64,000 bases of DNA from NCBI RefSeq assembly GCF_000179615.1, contig NZ_AEDD01000014.1, positions 48,574 through 112,573 of the forward strand, read 5' to 3'. Below are positions 41,415-50,502 of the stretch, piece by piece; positions within the stretch are counted from its first letter, which is position 1; each line of letters opens with the position of its first letter. The translations under genes and the position numbers were made by a program. Origin of the DNA: Paenibacillus curdlanolyticus YK9. GTDB lineage: Bacteria > Bacillota > Bacilli > Paenibacillales > Paenibacillaceae. Under the pieces are notes generated by a model. The model ran no database searches. It saw only the letters and a list, made by a program, of their open reading frames with translations, and was not told the origin of the DNA.

Positions 41415-43001
41415 TTGAAGTGGACCAAACGTATGAAGCGTGCGACGCTGCTCTTGTTAGCATCGCTAGTTGTTGTAGTAGCAGGTTGCCAAGCGGTTGC
41501 AGGCGTCGATTTTAACAAAGTGATTCTAAACGCCTTGAAGGTGGATTCGGTAGAGAGCAAATCTACGGTCTCCTTCCAACTGCTAACGAATGAAGAAGCA
41601 ATTGATGATATGGACCTTCCGGAAGAGGAAGCTAAGCTGCTTTCGCTTCTCTCCAACATTAAACTGCAAGTGAATGAAGCGAAGGTACAAGACGCGAAGC
41701 ACATGTCGGCCAAAGGCGCCCTGTCCCTCGGCAATCGCTCGGTCGGATACGGCTTGGTCGTAGATGGCGATTCGGCGGTTATTACATTGGACGGCGCGAA
41801 GAAACCGTTCTTGCTCGATATGACGGGTACGACGGCATTCGAAGCGCTGGGGCTGACTTCTCCAGTGAGTGATGCCGCACCGGTTTCGGACGAGTCATTA
41901 ACGGCGCTTGGCAAGAAGCTGATCGATCAAGTGGGCGGATACTTGGTAGGCACGATGCCTAACCCGGAAGGCCTGAGCGTCACTCCGGCGCAAGCAAGCG
42001 TGAACGGCGAGACGCTTACGCTGGCGCACGTAAACGTGAAGATGGATGCAACGCAAGTATGGTCTTGGGCTAAAACTTACCTGAGGCAGCTGCAAGGCGA
42101 CCGTGAAGGCTTGCGTACGCTCATCGTAGGCGTAGTTGACCTGTTGATGGAAGATCCGGCTCTGCTGCAAGCAATTGCAGGCGAAGACAGCGAAGAGCCA
42201 GTTACGAAGCCGACGGATGAAGAAATTAATGGAGTGGTAGATGACATTCTGGCCGGAATCGGCTCCATCATCACGGTGATGAACGATACGGAGAAAGAAC
42301 AAGACTACAAGAAGCTAATTAACAAAGACAGCTACCTCAAGGCAGATTTGTATGTCGATACGAAGTTCGATATTCGTAAAACGGCGTTCGAAGCGAAGTT
42401 CAAGCCGGACGCGTCGATCCTTGAGGAATCAGGCGTTCCATTCGAAGGCTTCGTTCTGAATGTCGATCAAGAGATGTGGAACGTGAACGGCACGGTCGTA
42501 TCTGACAAAGTGGATACCGCAACGAAAAATTCGGCACAGCCGCTTGAAGCGCTGGCAGAGAAGCAAGGCTACGAAGTGCTTCGCATGTTCGATACGAAGT
42601 CCACGATCTATGGCCTTTTGCGCAACGATTTCCATATCGGCAAACAAACGGTTGAGCTCTATGTATGGGATGAGATCAATCCGCCAATCATTACACCTGC
42701 AGGCGTTACGCTAGTGCCGATTCGCGAAGTAGCGAATCAATTAGGCGCGAAGCTTTCGCTTAGCAACGGCAAGCTGACGTTCTTTGATCCAGCTAAGAAT
42801 ACAAGCATCGTGATGCGCAAAGGCAACAAACAGGTGCTGGTTAACGGCAAGAATCAAACGTGGTCCTTCCCGGTTACGACGATCGGCGGAACGACTTACG
42901 CGGCTGCGCGTGACTTGGGCAAAGCGCTGGGCACCAAAATCGAATGGATTGGAAGCGGCGGCACCAAATACATCTTCGTAATGGAACGCGAAGTTTCTTA
43001 A
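41415..43001 (+). CDS. lipoprotein with C-terminal copper amine oxidase N-terminal-like domain
   Basis: A 528-residue predicted lipoprotein. TTG 41415 is chosen because GAAAGGGG stands 10 bases before it. Residues 1-29 form a lipoprotein signal with lipobox VVAGC. The middle region (about 30-410) has no clear family; it contains EEAIDDMDLPEEEAKLLSLL and long helices. The last 100 residues contain the stalk-type domain: GVTLVPIREVANQLGAKLSL and TIGGTTYAAARDLGKALG. That module is abundant in Paenibacillus surface proteins, where it acts as a wall- or polymer-binding stalk rather than an oxidase. Confidence 0.85.
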   Translation: MKWTKRMKRATLLLLASLVVVVAGCQAVAGVDFNKVILNALKVDSVESKSTVSFQLLTNEEAIDDMDLPEEEAKLLSLLSNIKLQVNEAKVQDAKHMSAKGALSLGNRSVGYGLVVDGDSAVITLDGAKKPFLLDMTGTTAFEALGLTSPVSDAAPVSDESLTALGKKLIDQVGGYLVGTMPNPEGLSVTPAQASVNGETLTLAHVNVKMDATQVWSWAKTYLRQLQGDREGLRTLIVGVVDLLMEDPALLQAIAGEDSEEPVTKPTDEEINGVVDDILAGIGSIITVMNDTEKEQDYKKLINKDSYLKADLYVDTKFDIRKTAFEAKFKPDASILEESGVPFEGFVLNVDQEMWNVNGTVVSDKVDTATKNSAQPLEALAEKQGYEVLRMFDTKSTIYGLLRNDFHIGKQTVELYVWDEINPPIITPAGVTLVPIREVANQLGAKLSLSNGKLTFFDPAKNTSIVMRKGNKQVLVNGKNQTWSFPVTTIGGTTYAAARDLGKALGTKIEWIGSGGTKYIFVMEREVS

Positions 43002-43038
43002 GAAGATTGCCGCACCGCACTACAGGAGGAGGATACGC

Positions 43039-43383
43039 ATGATTAAGATTATGACGGATGAAGCTTTTCGCGAGACCATCGCTGAAGGGCTAACGATCGC
43101 GGTATTCAAAACAACCTGGTGCGCAGATTGCCACTACATCGACCCGTTCATGCCGGATGTGGAGCAATTCTACGCAGATCGCATCAAGTTTGTAGAGGTC
43201 GATCGGGATGATCTGCCGGATCTGTGCAGCGAGCTGAACATTCTTGGCATTCCAAGCTTCATTGCATTCAAGGACGGCAAAGAAGTCATTCGGTACGTGA
43301 ATAAGCTGCGCAAAACGCGCGAGGAGATCGAGCAATTCCTCGATCGCGCAGTGGAAGTCGCAGCGGCGTTACCGCAGGAATAA
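43039..43383 (+). CDS. ytpP: thioredoxin-family protein (YtpP-like)
   Basis: A 114-residue cytoplasmic thioredoxin-fold protein. The redox site is TTWCADCHYIDP (residues 21-32), a CxxC variant, followed by FVEVDRDDLPDLC and the cis-proline loop GIPSFIAFKDG. It probably reduces disulfides or acts in redox signalling. CAGGAGGAGG precedes ATG 43039. It is followed by a strong terminator. Confidence 0.9.
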   Translation: MIKIMTDEAFRETIAEGLTIAVFKTTWCADCHYIDPFMPDVEQFYADRIKFVEVDRDDLPDLCSELNILGIPSFIAFKDGKEVIRYVNKLRKTREEIEQFLDRAVEVAAALPQE

Positions 43384-43402
43384 GCGGCGTATAGCATGAT
43401 TT

Positions 43403-43455
43403 AAGAAGCCTAGGCGGGCATCGGAGCAATCCGATCCGTTGCCTGGGCTTCTTTA
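43403..43455 (+). terminator. terminator of the thioredoxin-like gene
   Basis: aagaagccta-ggc pairs with gcctgggcttctt, with an inner atcgga/tccgat stem, then a T-rich tail. Confidence 0.88.
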
Positions 43456-43627
43456 TTGTGTTAATGCGTTCGTAGTTGGCGATGAAAAGAGCAGGAAACG
43501 CGCATGCTATCGGATACGAGCGAGCGGAAGTGTCCCATTTTCGACATAGCTTTCAATTAATCGTAGGGCTATAATGAATGTAATTATTTCAAGTCATGAT
43601 GGCTTACAACTATTTAGAAACTGGGTG

Positions 43628-44551
43628 ATGATTGTGATATCGAGTCGTTATCGTGCGGTAGCTACCGCTTCCTGTATTGTCATGCTGCTCGTCCTGCTCG
43701 CTGGTGCACTCGTTACGAATACGAATTCCGGCCGAGGGTGCGGAGATGATTGGCCGCTCTGCAATGGCCAATTCGTTCCAGCCTACACGCTGGAATCGCT
43801 GATTGAGTATTCACACCGCTTGATTAGCGGATTGGCCGGCATACTGACGTTGGTCACGTTCTTATACGCTTTGATTCATAAACAGTATAAAGAACCTTTG
43901 TTTTATGCTAGCGCTGCACTAGCTCTTACAGTCGTACAAGCGCTGATGGGGGCTGCTGCAGTCATGTGGCCGCAATCCGATGCCGTAATGGCAATTCACT
44001 TCGGCATATCGCTGCTGGCCTTCGCTGCTACACTGCTGCTGGTCGTATGGATTCATCGGTTCAACAAGGGCAGGGAGATGCTCGGATCCGCCTCCGCTGT
44101 TCCGAAGCGGCTGCATGGGCTGCTGCTGTTTACGGCGATTTACAGCTACTGCGTCGTCTATCTGGGCGCTTATATCCGCCATACCGATTCATCGGGCGGC
44201 TGTATTGGCTGGCCGTTATGCAACGATCAACTCGTTCCGAAGCTCGAAGGCGCCACGCTGCCGGTCTTCTTGCACCGTATCGCTGCTGTTATTTTGTTTA
44301 TTATAATCTTGTACCTATACGTTACGATTCGTCGAATCGGCGCAGGCGGGCAAGCGCTTCGCGTATCGAGCGCTTGGACGCTCGGACTCGTAGTCGCGCA
44401 AATCGCCAGCGGCGCTTGGCTGACGCTTACGCTAACGAACGAGGATTGGTTCGTGTTCACGAGCTTGCTGCACAATTTGATTATTTCGGGCTTATTTACG
44501 ATGATATTGGATATGGTGATTCGCAGCTGGAGCGCCAGAAGGCAATTTTAA
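43628..44551 (+). CDS. ctaA: haem A synthase
   Basis: A 307-residue, eight-helix protein that oxidises the C8 methyl of haem O to give haem A for cytochrome aa3. The haem-ligand His pairs occur in IEYSHRLISGLAG and MAIHFGISLLAF in the first half, and VFLHRIAAVILF and SLLHNLIISGLF in the second. The extracellular Cys pairs NSGRGCGDDWPLC and SSGGCIGWPLC match the Bacillus family. ATG 43628 gives the usual length; an in-frame ATG at 43574 adds 18 residues without a better ribosome site. The partner ctaB is at 28386. Confidence 0.93.
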   Translation: MIVISSRYRAVATASCIVMLLVLLAGALVTNTNSGRGCGDDWPLCNGQFVPAYTLESLIEYSHRLISGLAGILTLVTFLYALIHKQYKEPLFYASAALALTVVQALMGAAAVMWPQSDAVMAIHFGISLLAFAATLLLVVWIHRFNKGREMLGSASAVPKRLHGLLLFTAIYSYCVVYLGAYIRHTDSSGGCIGWPLCNDQLVPKLEGATLPVFLHRIAAVILFIIILYLYVTIRRIGAGGQALRVSSAWTLGLVVAQIASGAWLTLTLTNEDWFVFTSLLHNLIISGLFTMILDMVIRSWSARRQF

Positions 44552-44584
44552 CCGAAGCGAGCTAGACGACAGGGGGATGAATGT

Positions 44585-45292
44585 GTGCTGCGTATGATGT
44601 TTGGGGAACCGCCTCGCATACCGGAAGGCCAGTTGGCTGATGCGATTGATCAGATGTGGTCGTTTGCTGAGCTCATGCAGCGCCATATTCAATCCGATGG
44701 CGATCCGGAGCATAAGCTTCGGAAGTATGAAATATGGACGCGCGGCTTAATCGGTTCCATCGATGAGATGGAGCAGAGCTGTTATGCAGCTAACCGATTC
44801 GCAGAGAGGCTGACGGGGGCGCCCGTTCATGAGATGACCGAAGAGGAGCAGTTGGATTATCATCGTTACGTCTTCTTTGATAAAAATGGCTTTATTCGCA
44901 TGTTCGCCTTGCTCGACAAATTGGGGACGCTGCTTAACAATGTGCTTGGGCTGGAGACGGAACGGATGAAGGCGCAGTTCTCCTACTTCACCGTACTCCG
45001 GAATATGCGGCTAAATAAGAAGCATCCTGCATTAGGCGCGGCGCTCGATGAGATTAAGGAACGGTATAAAGACCCGATGAACCGGCTTCGCAAACGCCGT
45101 AACGTTGAGATTCATTACATGAATTCCGAGCTGCAGGATGATTTGATTCAAAGCTATAATCAAGGCAAGGAAACGCATAGGTTAGAAAATATAAGACTGC
45201 AGACAGACGATTTGAGGCTAGGTCTGGAGCTTGTGCTGGAGGCGCTCCAGCTATCCTACCGGTATTGCTGTGAGCAATGGGGCTGCGAATAG
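44585..45292 (+). CDS. HEPN-like (Cthe_2314-type) helical protein
   Basis: A 235-residue all-helical cytoplasmic protein. Near residue 175 it has RKRRNVEIHYMN, which contains the HEPN R-N-x3-H pattern (Arg-Asn-Val-Glu-Ile-His). Length and motif position fit the Cthe_2314 family of HEPN-like proteins. Many HEPN proteins are RNases of toxin or stress systems, but no antitoxin-type nucleotidyltransferase gene is adjacent, so it may be a housekeeping or orphan member. GTG 44585 is preceded by CAGGGGG. Confidence 0.65.
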   Translation: MLRMMFGEPPRIPEGQLADAIDQMWSFAELMQRHIQSDGDPEHKLRKYEIWTRGLIGSIDEMEQSCYAANRFAERLTGAPVHEMTEEEQLDYHRYVFFDKNGFIRMFALLDKLGTLLNNVLGLETERMKAQFSYFTVLRNMRLNKKHPALGAALDEIKERYKDPMNRLRKRRNVEIHYMNSELQDDLIQSYNQGKETHRLENIRLQTDDLRLGLELVLEALQLSYRYCCEQWGCE

Positions 45293-45313
45293 AACAATTA
45301 AATTGCTTTTAAA

Positions 45314-45363
45314 AAAGAGTCTTGTCACATCAGCGGCTAAGCCGACTGGGGACAAGACTCTTT
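45314..45363. terminator. bidirectional terminator
   Basis: aaagagtcttgtc (45314-45326) pairs perfectly with gacaagactcttt (45351-45363) around an inner cggctaagccg hairpin. It separates the HEPN-like gene from the convergent NifU gene. Confidence 0.92.
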
Positions 45364-45395
45364 GCATTGTGCGTATCTAATGCTGCGAAGGACGA

Positions 45396-45641
45396 TTAGA
45401 ATACCTGTACAACCTCTTGTACGCCTTCTACTTCTTCGAGCAGTGCGCGTTCAATACCGGCTTTCAACGTGATAGTCGAGCTTGGGCAGCTACCGCAAGC
45501 GCCTACCAGGCGGAGCTTTACGATGCCTTCCTCTACGTCTACCAGTTCAACGTCGCCGCCATCGCGCTGAAGGAACGGGCGCAGTTTATCGAGTACGTCC
45601 AATACTTCGTCGTACATCGTCGATTGGTTGGTTTCGCTCAT
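45396..45641 (-). CDS. yutI: NifU-like Fe-S scaffold/carrier (YutI)
   Basis: An 81-residue NifU C-terminal domain. [20 protein letters not shown] and the cluster-binding CGSCPSS motif are present, with both cysteines. It carries assembled Fe-S clusters to apoproteins. I start at ATG 45641 (AAGGAG 9 bases upstream). In Bacillus, yutI, yutJ and yuzB are neighbours too, as here. Confidence 0.94.
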   Translation of the reverse strand: MSETNQSTMYDEVLDVLDKLRPFLQRDGGDVELVDVEEGIVKLRLVGACGSCPSSTITLKAGIERALLEEVEGVQEVVQVF

Positions 45642-45759
45642 TGCAATCAACTCCTTTCTCCCCTATTATAGTACAAAGCGATTCAAATGAAAATGGACCT
45701 GAACGTTCGCAAGGCCAAATTCACTTTATTTTTTTTAGTAAACATGGAGGTGTACCGCA

Positions 45760-46032
45760 ATGCTGAAACCGATCATTGAATTTTGTGCGAGCAACATGCA
45801 TCACGGCACCGATCGGATCATGAAGCGGCTAGAGGCAGATCCCGATTACGAGGTGATCGAGTACGGCTGTCTTGGCAACTGTGGCGAATGCTACCTGTTT
45901 CCGTTCGCGCTCGTAGACGGGGAGATTGTAGCCGCTGAATCGGCGGACCGACTCTATGATGAGATCGTACGAATGACGGGCGAGCAGCGCGCTCATCGCG
46001 AGGCGCTGGACAAGCTCATCGATGATTTATAA
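45760..46032 (+). CDS. yuzB: YuzB family protein (DUF1450)
   Basis: A 90-residue protein with the family pattern IIEFCASNMHHGTDRIM and a Cys-rich centre EYGCLGNCGECYLFPFALVDG. The CxxxxCxxC arrangement is thioredoxin-like ferredoxin in character, but function is undetermined. GGAGGTG precedes ATG 45760. It ends 8 bases from the convergent yutJ stop. Confidence 0.92.
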   Translation: MLKPIIEFCASNMHHGTDRIMKRLEADPDYEVIEYGCLGNCGECYLFPFALVDGEIVAAESADRLYDEIVRMTGEQRAHREALDKLIDDL

Positions 46033-46040
46033 TAAGTGCA

Positions 46041-47111
46041 TTAGCCAATATGATGCTTGGACTTCCACAACACGCCTGTTTTGAGCATGCGCGGCACGCG
46101 GCCCATAAGCGCGGTTTTACCCATAAGGCCAAAGCCGGCTTTTTTGCCAAGCGATCCGAGCATGCCTTTTAGCTTGATCTTGCCAAGCTTTGGCGTTTTG
46201 CCTTCCCAGATTGCATGGATAACATCTGCAACCTGCTTGCCTTGTGCGCCTGCGGCTTGACCGCTTGGGGCATAAGGGAGCGAAGCGCAGTCGCCTACGA
46301 TGTACACATTCGTATGCTGCGGCAGCTGGTGGTATTCATTGATGATCAATCTTCCCGACGGGTCTTTAGGCAAATCCATTCGCTGTACGAGCTCGACAGG
46401 CTGAATGCCTGCTGTCCAAACCGTCTCGTCCGTGTAGATCGGATCTGTGCAATTGCCGTCATACAGCATGCCCGGCTCTACGCGTGTTAGCGAGACATTG
46501 CCGCGCATTTCAACATCATGCTCGCGGAACCAGTCTGATACATAGCCTTGCAGCTTAGCTGGGAACGCAGACAGAATGCTCGGCCCGCGGTCCAAAATGC
46601 GGATGTTCAAATCTCCCCGGCTCTCGCGCAGCTCCGCCGCAACCTCTACTCCGCTAAGACCGCCCCCGACAATCGTCACTTGACCGTTAGGCTTTACGTC
46701 ATTCAGCAATTGGTATGTTTTCCGCGTAGCAGAGAACGTTTGAATGCTGCATGCGTACTCCTCAGCGCCTACAATGCCATGGAACTTATCGGTACAGCCT
46801 AATGCGATGACCAGGTTATCGTACGCAATCTCTCCACCGTCGCCATCCATAATGACGACTTGACGCTGCAGATCAACGTCGAGCACTTCGCCATAAGTGA
46901 GCAGAAGCCGCGGATCGCGAGGAAACGCTACACGAACCTCAAGGTCGCTGACCGTTCCCGCCGCTAGCGCGTAATACTCTGTTTTTAAACCTTGAAACGG
47001 CATCCGGTCGATCAGCGTAATAATGGTATCGCTCGGAACTCCGTGTTCAATTAACTGATTCGCAACGGCCTGACCACCATAGCCGCCACCCAAAATCACA
47101 ACTCGTTTCAT
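46041..47111 (-). CDS. yutJ: NADH dehydrogenase-like FAD oxidoreductase (YutJ)
   Basis: A 356-residue pyridine nucleotide-disulfide oxidoreductase fold, close in length to Bacillus YutJ. FAD motif VVILGGGYGGQAVANQL is at residues 4-20, ATG motif YDNLVIALGCTDKF, NAD motif VTIVGGGLSGVEVAAEL and second FAD motif VYIVGDCASLPYAPSGQAAG. No redox Cys pair is present. Related type-II dehydrogenases pass electrons from NADH to menaquinone at the membrane. ATG 47111 is preferred, with a moderate GGGTG upstream; GTG 47120 is possible. Confidence 0.88.
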   Translation of the reverse strand: MKRVVILGGGYGGQAVANQLIEHGVPSDTIITLIDRMPFQGLKTEYYALAAGTVSDLEVRVAFPRDPRLLLTYGEVLDVDLQRQVVIMDGDGGEIAYDNLVIALGCTDKFHGIVGAEEYACSIQTFSATRKTYQLLNDVKPNGQVTIVGGGLSGVEVAAELRESRGDLNIRILDRGPSILSAFPAKLQGYVSDWFREHDVEMRGNVSLTRVEPGMLYDGNCTDPIYTDETVWTAGIQPVELVQRMDLPKDPSGRLIINEYHQLPQHTNVYIVGDCASLPYAPSGQAAGAQGKQVADVIHAIWEGKTPKLGKIKLKGMLGSLGKKAGFGLMGKTALMGRVPRMLKTGVLWKSKHHIG

Positions 47112-47209
47112 AATATGCACCCATTCCCATATCCCGTGTTGTACCCTTTAGTCTGTCCTGCTGTATCCTTGCTCATGAATCCAAAATAATAGAAAACGCG
47201 GTACGGCGA

Positions 47210-48313
47210 TTAGTCGTATACGCGGATTTCGTTATACAGCGTATCGCGCTCGATCGCAATGCGCCCTGCGCCCTTCACGAGCCAGACGAGCTCGTCGCGC
47301 GTGATGCCTTCCGGCGTTAAGGCGCCGGCGGCATGGCTAATGCGCTCCTTCACCATCGTGCCATGCACGTCGTTCGCGCCCATCGCGAGCGCTACTTGCG
47401 TCAACTGGAGGCCGATGTTAATGAAATAAGCTTTAATATGCTGGAAGTTATCCAACATCAGACGGCTGATCGCAATCGTCTTCAGATCCTCGAATGCCGA
47501 ATTGCGGCGCTTAATGCTCGCTTTCGGGCTGATCGGCTGCATCGACAGCGGGATGAATACGAGGAACCCGTTCGTCTCGTCCTGCAGCTCGCGAATTTGG
47601 ATCATATGGTTGATGCGATCTTCCTTGCTCTCGACTGAGCCGTACAGCATCGTCGTGTGCGTTTTGAGGCCAAGCTCGTGAGCGGCGCGGTGCACTTGAA
47701 GGTACTGGCTGACATCTGCTTTCGTAACCTTCATTTTCTTTCGGTACTGGTCGGACAAAATCTCGGCGCCGCCGCCCGTAAGCGAAGCGAGGCCAGCCTT
47801 GATGAGCTCTTGCAGCACCTCGGTGTAAGTGAGTCCGCTAATCCGCGAGAAGAAATCGATCTCCGCCGCTGTATAAGCTTTTAATGTAACCTCCGGATAA
47901 CGTTCCTTCAGCGCTTTAAGCGAATCGACATAATATTGGAACGGCACATTCGGATTATGTCCGCCAACAATATGGAACTCGCGTACGCCTGGGTGGAAAT
48001 GCTGATCCACATAATCAATCATTTGCTGACCGGACAGCGTGTAGGAGCCTTCTTGTCCCTCGTCCTTGCGGAAGTTGCAGAAAGCGCAGTGCGCCTCGCA
48101 TACATTCGTAAAGTAAAGGCTCATGTTCTCGATGAAGTACACTTTGCGGCCATTCTTGCGCATATTGACTTCGTTTGCAAGTTGGCCAATTGTCAGCAGA
48201 TCATCGGAATTGTACAAAAAAACGCCATCCTCGAGCGTCAGACGCTCTCCGTTGCGTACTTTTTCCGTGATTTCTTGCATCCGCTTCAAATCGTTTGGCA
48301 GCGCAATGTTCAT
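47210..48313 (-). CDS. mqnE: aminofutalosine synthase (radical SAM)
   Basis: A 367-residue radical SAM enzyme that joins a 3-carboxyvinyl-benzoate ether to SAM in the futalosine route to menaquinone. The [4Fe-4S] motif is VCEAHCAFCNFRKDEG (CxxxCxxC). EFHIVGGHNPNVPFQYYVDS, TGGGAEILSDQYRKKM and NHMIQIRELQDETNGFLVF are MqnE-typical. The start is ATG 48313 behind GCGAGGG. An open frame to 48514 is not needed. It implies menaquinone synthesis by the Mqn rather than Men pathway. Confidence 0.93.
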   Translation of the reverse strand: MNIALPNDLKRMQEITEKVRNGERLTLEDGVFLYNSDDLLTIGQLANEVNMRKNGRKVYFIENMSLYFTNVCEAHCAFCNFRKDEGQEGSYTLSGQQMIDYVDQHFHPGVREFHIVGGHNPNVPFQYYVDSLKALKERYPEVTLKAYTAAEIDFFSRISGLTYTEVLQELIKAGLASLTGGGAEILSDQYRKKMKVTKADVSQYLQVHRAAHELGLKTHTTMLYGSVESKEDRINHMIQIRELQDETNGFLVFIPLSMQPISPKASIKRRNSAFEDLKTIAISRLMLDNFQHIKAYFINIGLQLTQVALAMGANDVHGTMVKERISHAAGALTPEGITRDELVWLVKGAGRIAIERDTLYNEIRVYD

Positions 48314-48676
48314 TACCGTTTCCCTCGCTTTCCCTTGCTTAAAGTCTATGTTCGGCAGGCGACCCGGCTGACCAGCAGCGAGAAAAGAAAACCACGCGAT
48401 AAAGGCATTCCAACGGAATGCCTGCCGATGCTGTGCCGTATGCCTTATTGTATGTTGGCGACGCCGCAGCAAGTCAGGCTTGGCCAAAGTTTGTGAAAAA
48501 AAGAACTTGGTCATCCCAAAAAAACAACTCTATTCATTATAAACCTGTCGGGAAGGAGCGGCAACCACAAAAGTAAGCAAGGTGCAAGATGGCAGCCAAG
48601 GGATTGCTGGACACGGCATTCTTGTCCGGTTATGGGCAATCGACCCCTTGAGGGGACGGAATAAAGGGAGTATACT
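48314..48676. promoter_or_regulatory. divergent regulatory region mqnE / iron-sulfur carrier
   Basis: A 407-base divergent intergenic stretch. A rightward promoter is clear: TTGAGG (48648-48653), 17 bases, TATACT (48671-48676). In the mqnE leader there is a perfect 8-bp hairpin GGCATTCC-aac-GGAATGCC (48404-48422) followed, read leftward, by a short T-rich stretch; it could be a weak attenuator. Nothing else is recognised. Confidence 0.5.
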
Positions 48677-48720
48677 AAGGGCAAATGAAACACATGTTTG
48701 AACTTGAAGGAGGGTTTGCC

Positions 48721-49080
48721 GTGATTAAAGTTAGCGATACGGCTGTCGATAAAATCAAAGAAATGCTCGCAGCAGAGGAAACGCCAAACATGTTCCTGCG
48801 CGTAGGCGTGAAGGAAGGCGGCTGCAGCGGCTTCTCCTACGGTATGGGCTTCGACGATGAGCAGCATGAAGGCGATCAGGAGCTGAGTGCGAACGGTTTG
48901 AAAGTCGTCGTTGACGGCGACAGCGTGAAGTACCTCAACGGTCTGGAGATCGACTGGAAGGACGCAGCGATGGGCGGCGGCTTCACCATCCACAATCCTA
49001 ACGCGACTGCTACATGCGGCTGCGGTTCAAGCTTCCGTACGGCGACAGAAGCGGGGAATCCTGCGGCAGAGCCTTGCTAA
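48721..49080 (+). CDS. A-type iron-sulfur cluster carrier (HesB/IscA/ErpA family)
   Basis: A 119-residue protein. It starts at GTG 48721 with GAAGGAGGG upstream; the in-frame ATG at 48685 would include the ribosome site. The three conserved cysteines are in VKEGGCSGFSYGMGFD and ATCGCGSSFRT, the Cys-x63-65-Cys-Gly-Cys pattern of A-type carriers that receive Fe-S clusters from a scaffold and pass them to target enzymes. Confidence 0.93.
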   Translation: MIKVSDTAVDKIKEMLAAEETPNMFLRVGVKEGGCSGFSYGMGFDDEQHEGDQELSANGLKVVVDGDSVKYLNGLEIDWKDAAMGGGFTIHNPNATATCGCGSSFRTATEAGNPAAEPC

Positions 49081-49102
49081 GTGAATTGAGATAAGTATTT
49101 GT

Positions 49103-49151
49103 AAAGCCTCTGGAGGCATGACGATGACGTCATACTGCCAGGGGCTTTTTT
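49103..49151 (+). terminator. terminator of the Fe-S carrier gene
   Basis: aagcctctgg (49103-49112) pairs with ccaggggctt (49138-49147) around an inner atgacg/cgtcat stem, followed by a T run. Confidence 0.85.
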
Positions 49152-49283
49152 GCTGCAAAAAGACGGTCCTATTGAGAGAATATGGTATTTATGTTAGACG
49201 CATTTTCAAAGTATGCAAATCAAACGGATTTTCCTAGTATGCATCATTTTACTGATGCGTAGAAGTAGGTCTTGCTTCAAAAT

Positions 49284-49352
49284 GCGGTTTAGATTACGAT
49301 CTAATCACTCCTAAGAATGTGACGAAATCTCATCACAAGCTTAGGAGTTTTT
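49284..49352 (+). other. RNA-like double hairpin with terminator upstream of the NTF2-like gene
   Basis: A hairpin ttagat-tacg-atctaa is followed by actcctaag (about 49308-49316), complemented by cttaggagt (49340-49348) and seven T. The stretch 49152-49399 has no gene. This is either a small terminated RNA or an attenuator in the leader of the gene at 49400. Confidence 0.5.
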
Positions 49353-49399
49353 TTATGTGAGCAGAAAAATAAGAGGAAGCGCAGAGAGGACGAGTGTTT

Positions 49400-49837
49400 A
49401 TGGGAGAGGCAAACAAGAATCTAGAGCTGATCAGCAGATTTTTCGAATGTTATGGAAGCGGAGATTTGGAAACGATGAAACGAGATATTTTGGCTGAAGA
49501 TGTCACTTGGATCATCCCTGGCCATCATCCTTTAGCTGGTGTGAAGAAGGGTGCGGACGAAATCATCCAATATTTTGCGACGATTGCCAAGGCGAACTTC
49601 AAGGCCGAGGTTATATCGCTGTCTGCGAGCGAGCATAATGTCGTGGATGTGCATCGCGGCTGGGGCGAGTACGGCGAATACAAAGTGGATATGAACTGGG
49701 TGCTTGTCTACACGATTGAGAATGGCCGGATTAAGTCAGCGCAGAACTTCGCAGCAGACCAGCATGTGGCGGATCAATTTTTCTGGAATGTATGGGGAGA
49801 CGATCTGAAGCCGGTTCCTGAACGATTGAAGGGTTAA
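49400..49837 (+). CDS. SnoaL-like / NTF2-fold protein
   Basis: A 145-residue protein with a cystatin-like alpha+beta barrel pattern: NLELISRFFECYGSGDLETM, the characteristic DVTWIIPGHHPLAGVKKGAD and YFATIAKANFK. Such proteins include ketosteroid isomerases, cyclases and many uncharacterised stress or catabolic proteins. ATG 49400 is 10 bases after GAGAGG; GTG 49394 is too close. It precedes an FMN-reductase gene on the same strand, perhaps with its own promoter. Confidence 0.85.
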   Translation: MGEANKNLELISRFFECYGSGDLETMKRDILAEDVTWIIPGHHPLAGVKKGADEIIQYFATIAKANFKAEVISLSASEHNVVDVHRGWGEYGEYKVDMNWVLVYTIENGRIKSAQNFAADQHVADQFFWNVWGDDLKPVPERLKG

Positions 49838-49912
49838 CGAATTTCCATTTACTTGCTGCGACACCTCTGATCTGTTATCATTTTAGTTACAGAAAAGTGG
49901 AGGTGTGGCAAC

Positions 49913-50473
49913 ATGAAACCCATTCAAGTGTTAGCGATTTCGGGAAGCCTTCGGCAGAAGTCATCGAATTCAGCGCTTATGCAAGCCATTATGGAGAGAG
50001 CTCCGGAAAATATGACGTTTAGCGTCTACCGTGGCGTAGGGGATTTGCCGCATTTTAATCCGGACATTGACCTTGATGAGGGGCCTGTGTCTGTTCAGGA
50101 TTTACGGTCACAGCTGAAGCAAACGGATGCGGTGCTCATTTGCTCGCCCGAGTATGGGAATGGCGTACCTGGATCGTTGAAAAATGCGCTCGACTGGATC
50201 GTATCTTCCGGGGAGTTTGTCAACAAGCCAACGGCGGTGATCACAGCCTCGCCAACGCCCATGGGCGGAGATAAGGCGCATGCCTCGCTGCTGCTGACGC
50301 TTCGCATGATTAATGCGATTATCGTGGAGGAGGCCTCCATCATGATTCCGCAGATCTCGCTTAAGCTGAATCAGCAGGGAGAGATCGTCAGCGAAGAGCT
50401 GCAGCAGCAGATCGATGCTGTATTGGATGCACTTCTGCATGCGGGCAGCGGCGGCGAGGAAGGAAGCAAGTAA
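49913..50473 (+). CDS. NADPH-dependent FMN reductase family protein
   Basis: A 186-residue flavodoxin-fold oxidoreductase. The FMN phosphate loop is AISGSLRQKSSNSALMQAI (residues 9-27), and the second flavin contact is ICSPEYGNGVPGSLKNALDW, the family signature. ASPTPMGGDKAHASLLLTLR forms the third loop. It reduces FMN, quinones or chromate-type substrates with NAD(P)H. AAGTGGAGGTG precedes ATG 49913. Confidence 0.93.
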   Translation: MKPIQVLAISGSLRQKSSNSALMQAIMERAPENMTFSVYRGVGDLPHFNPDIDLDEGPVSVQDLRSQLKQTDAVLICSPEYGNGVPGSLKNALDWIVSSGEFVNKPTAVITASPTPMGGDKAHASLLLTLRMINAIIVEEASIMIPQISLKLNQQGEIVSEELQQQIDAVLDALLHAGSGGEEGSK

Positions 50474-50502
50474 ACAAGCAAGTAAACAAGCACACAAATA
50501 AA

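Noticed and set aside
48314..48514. Longer mqnE reading from 48514
   Set aside because: The extra 67 residues have no similarity to MqnE, and GAGGG-8-ATG at 48313 is a good start.
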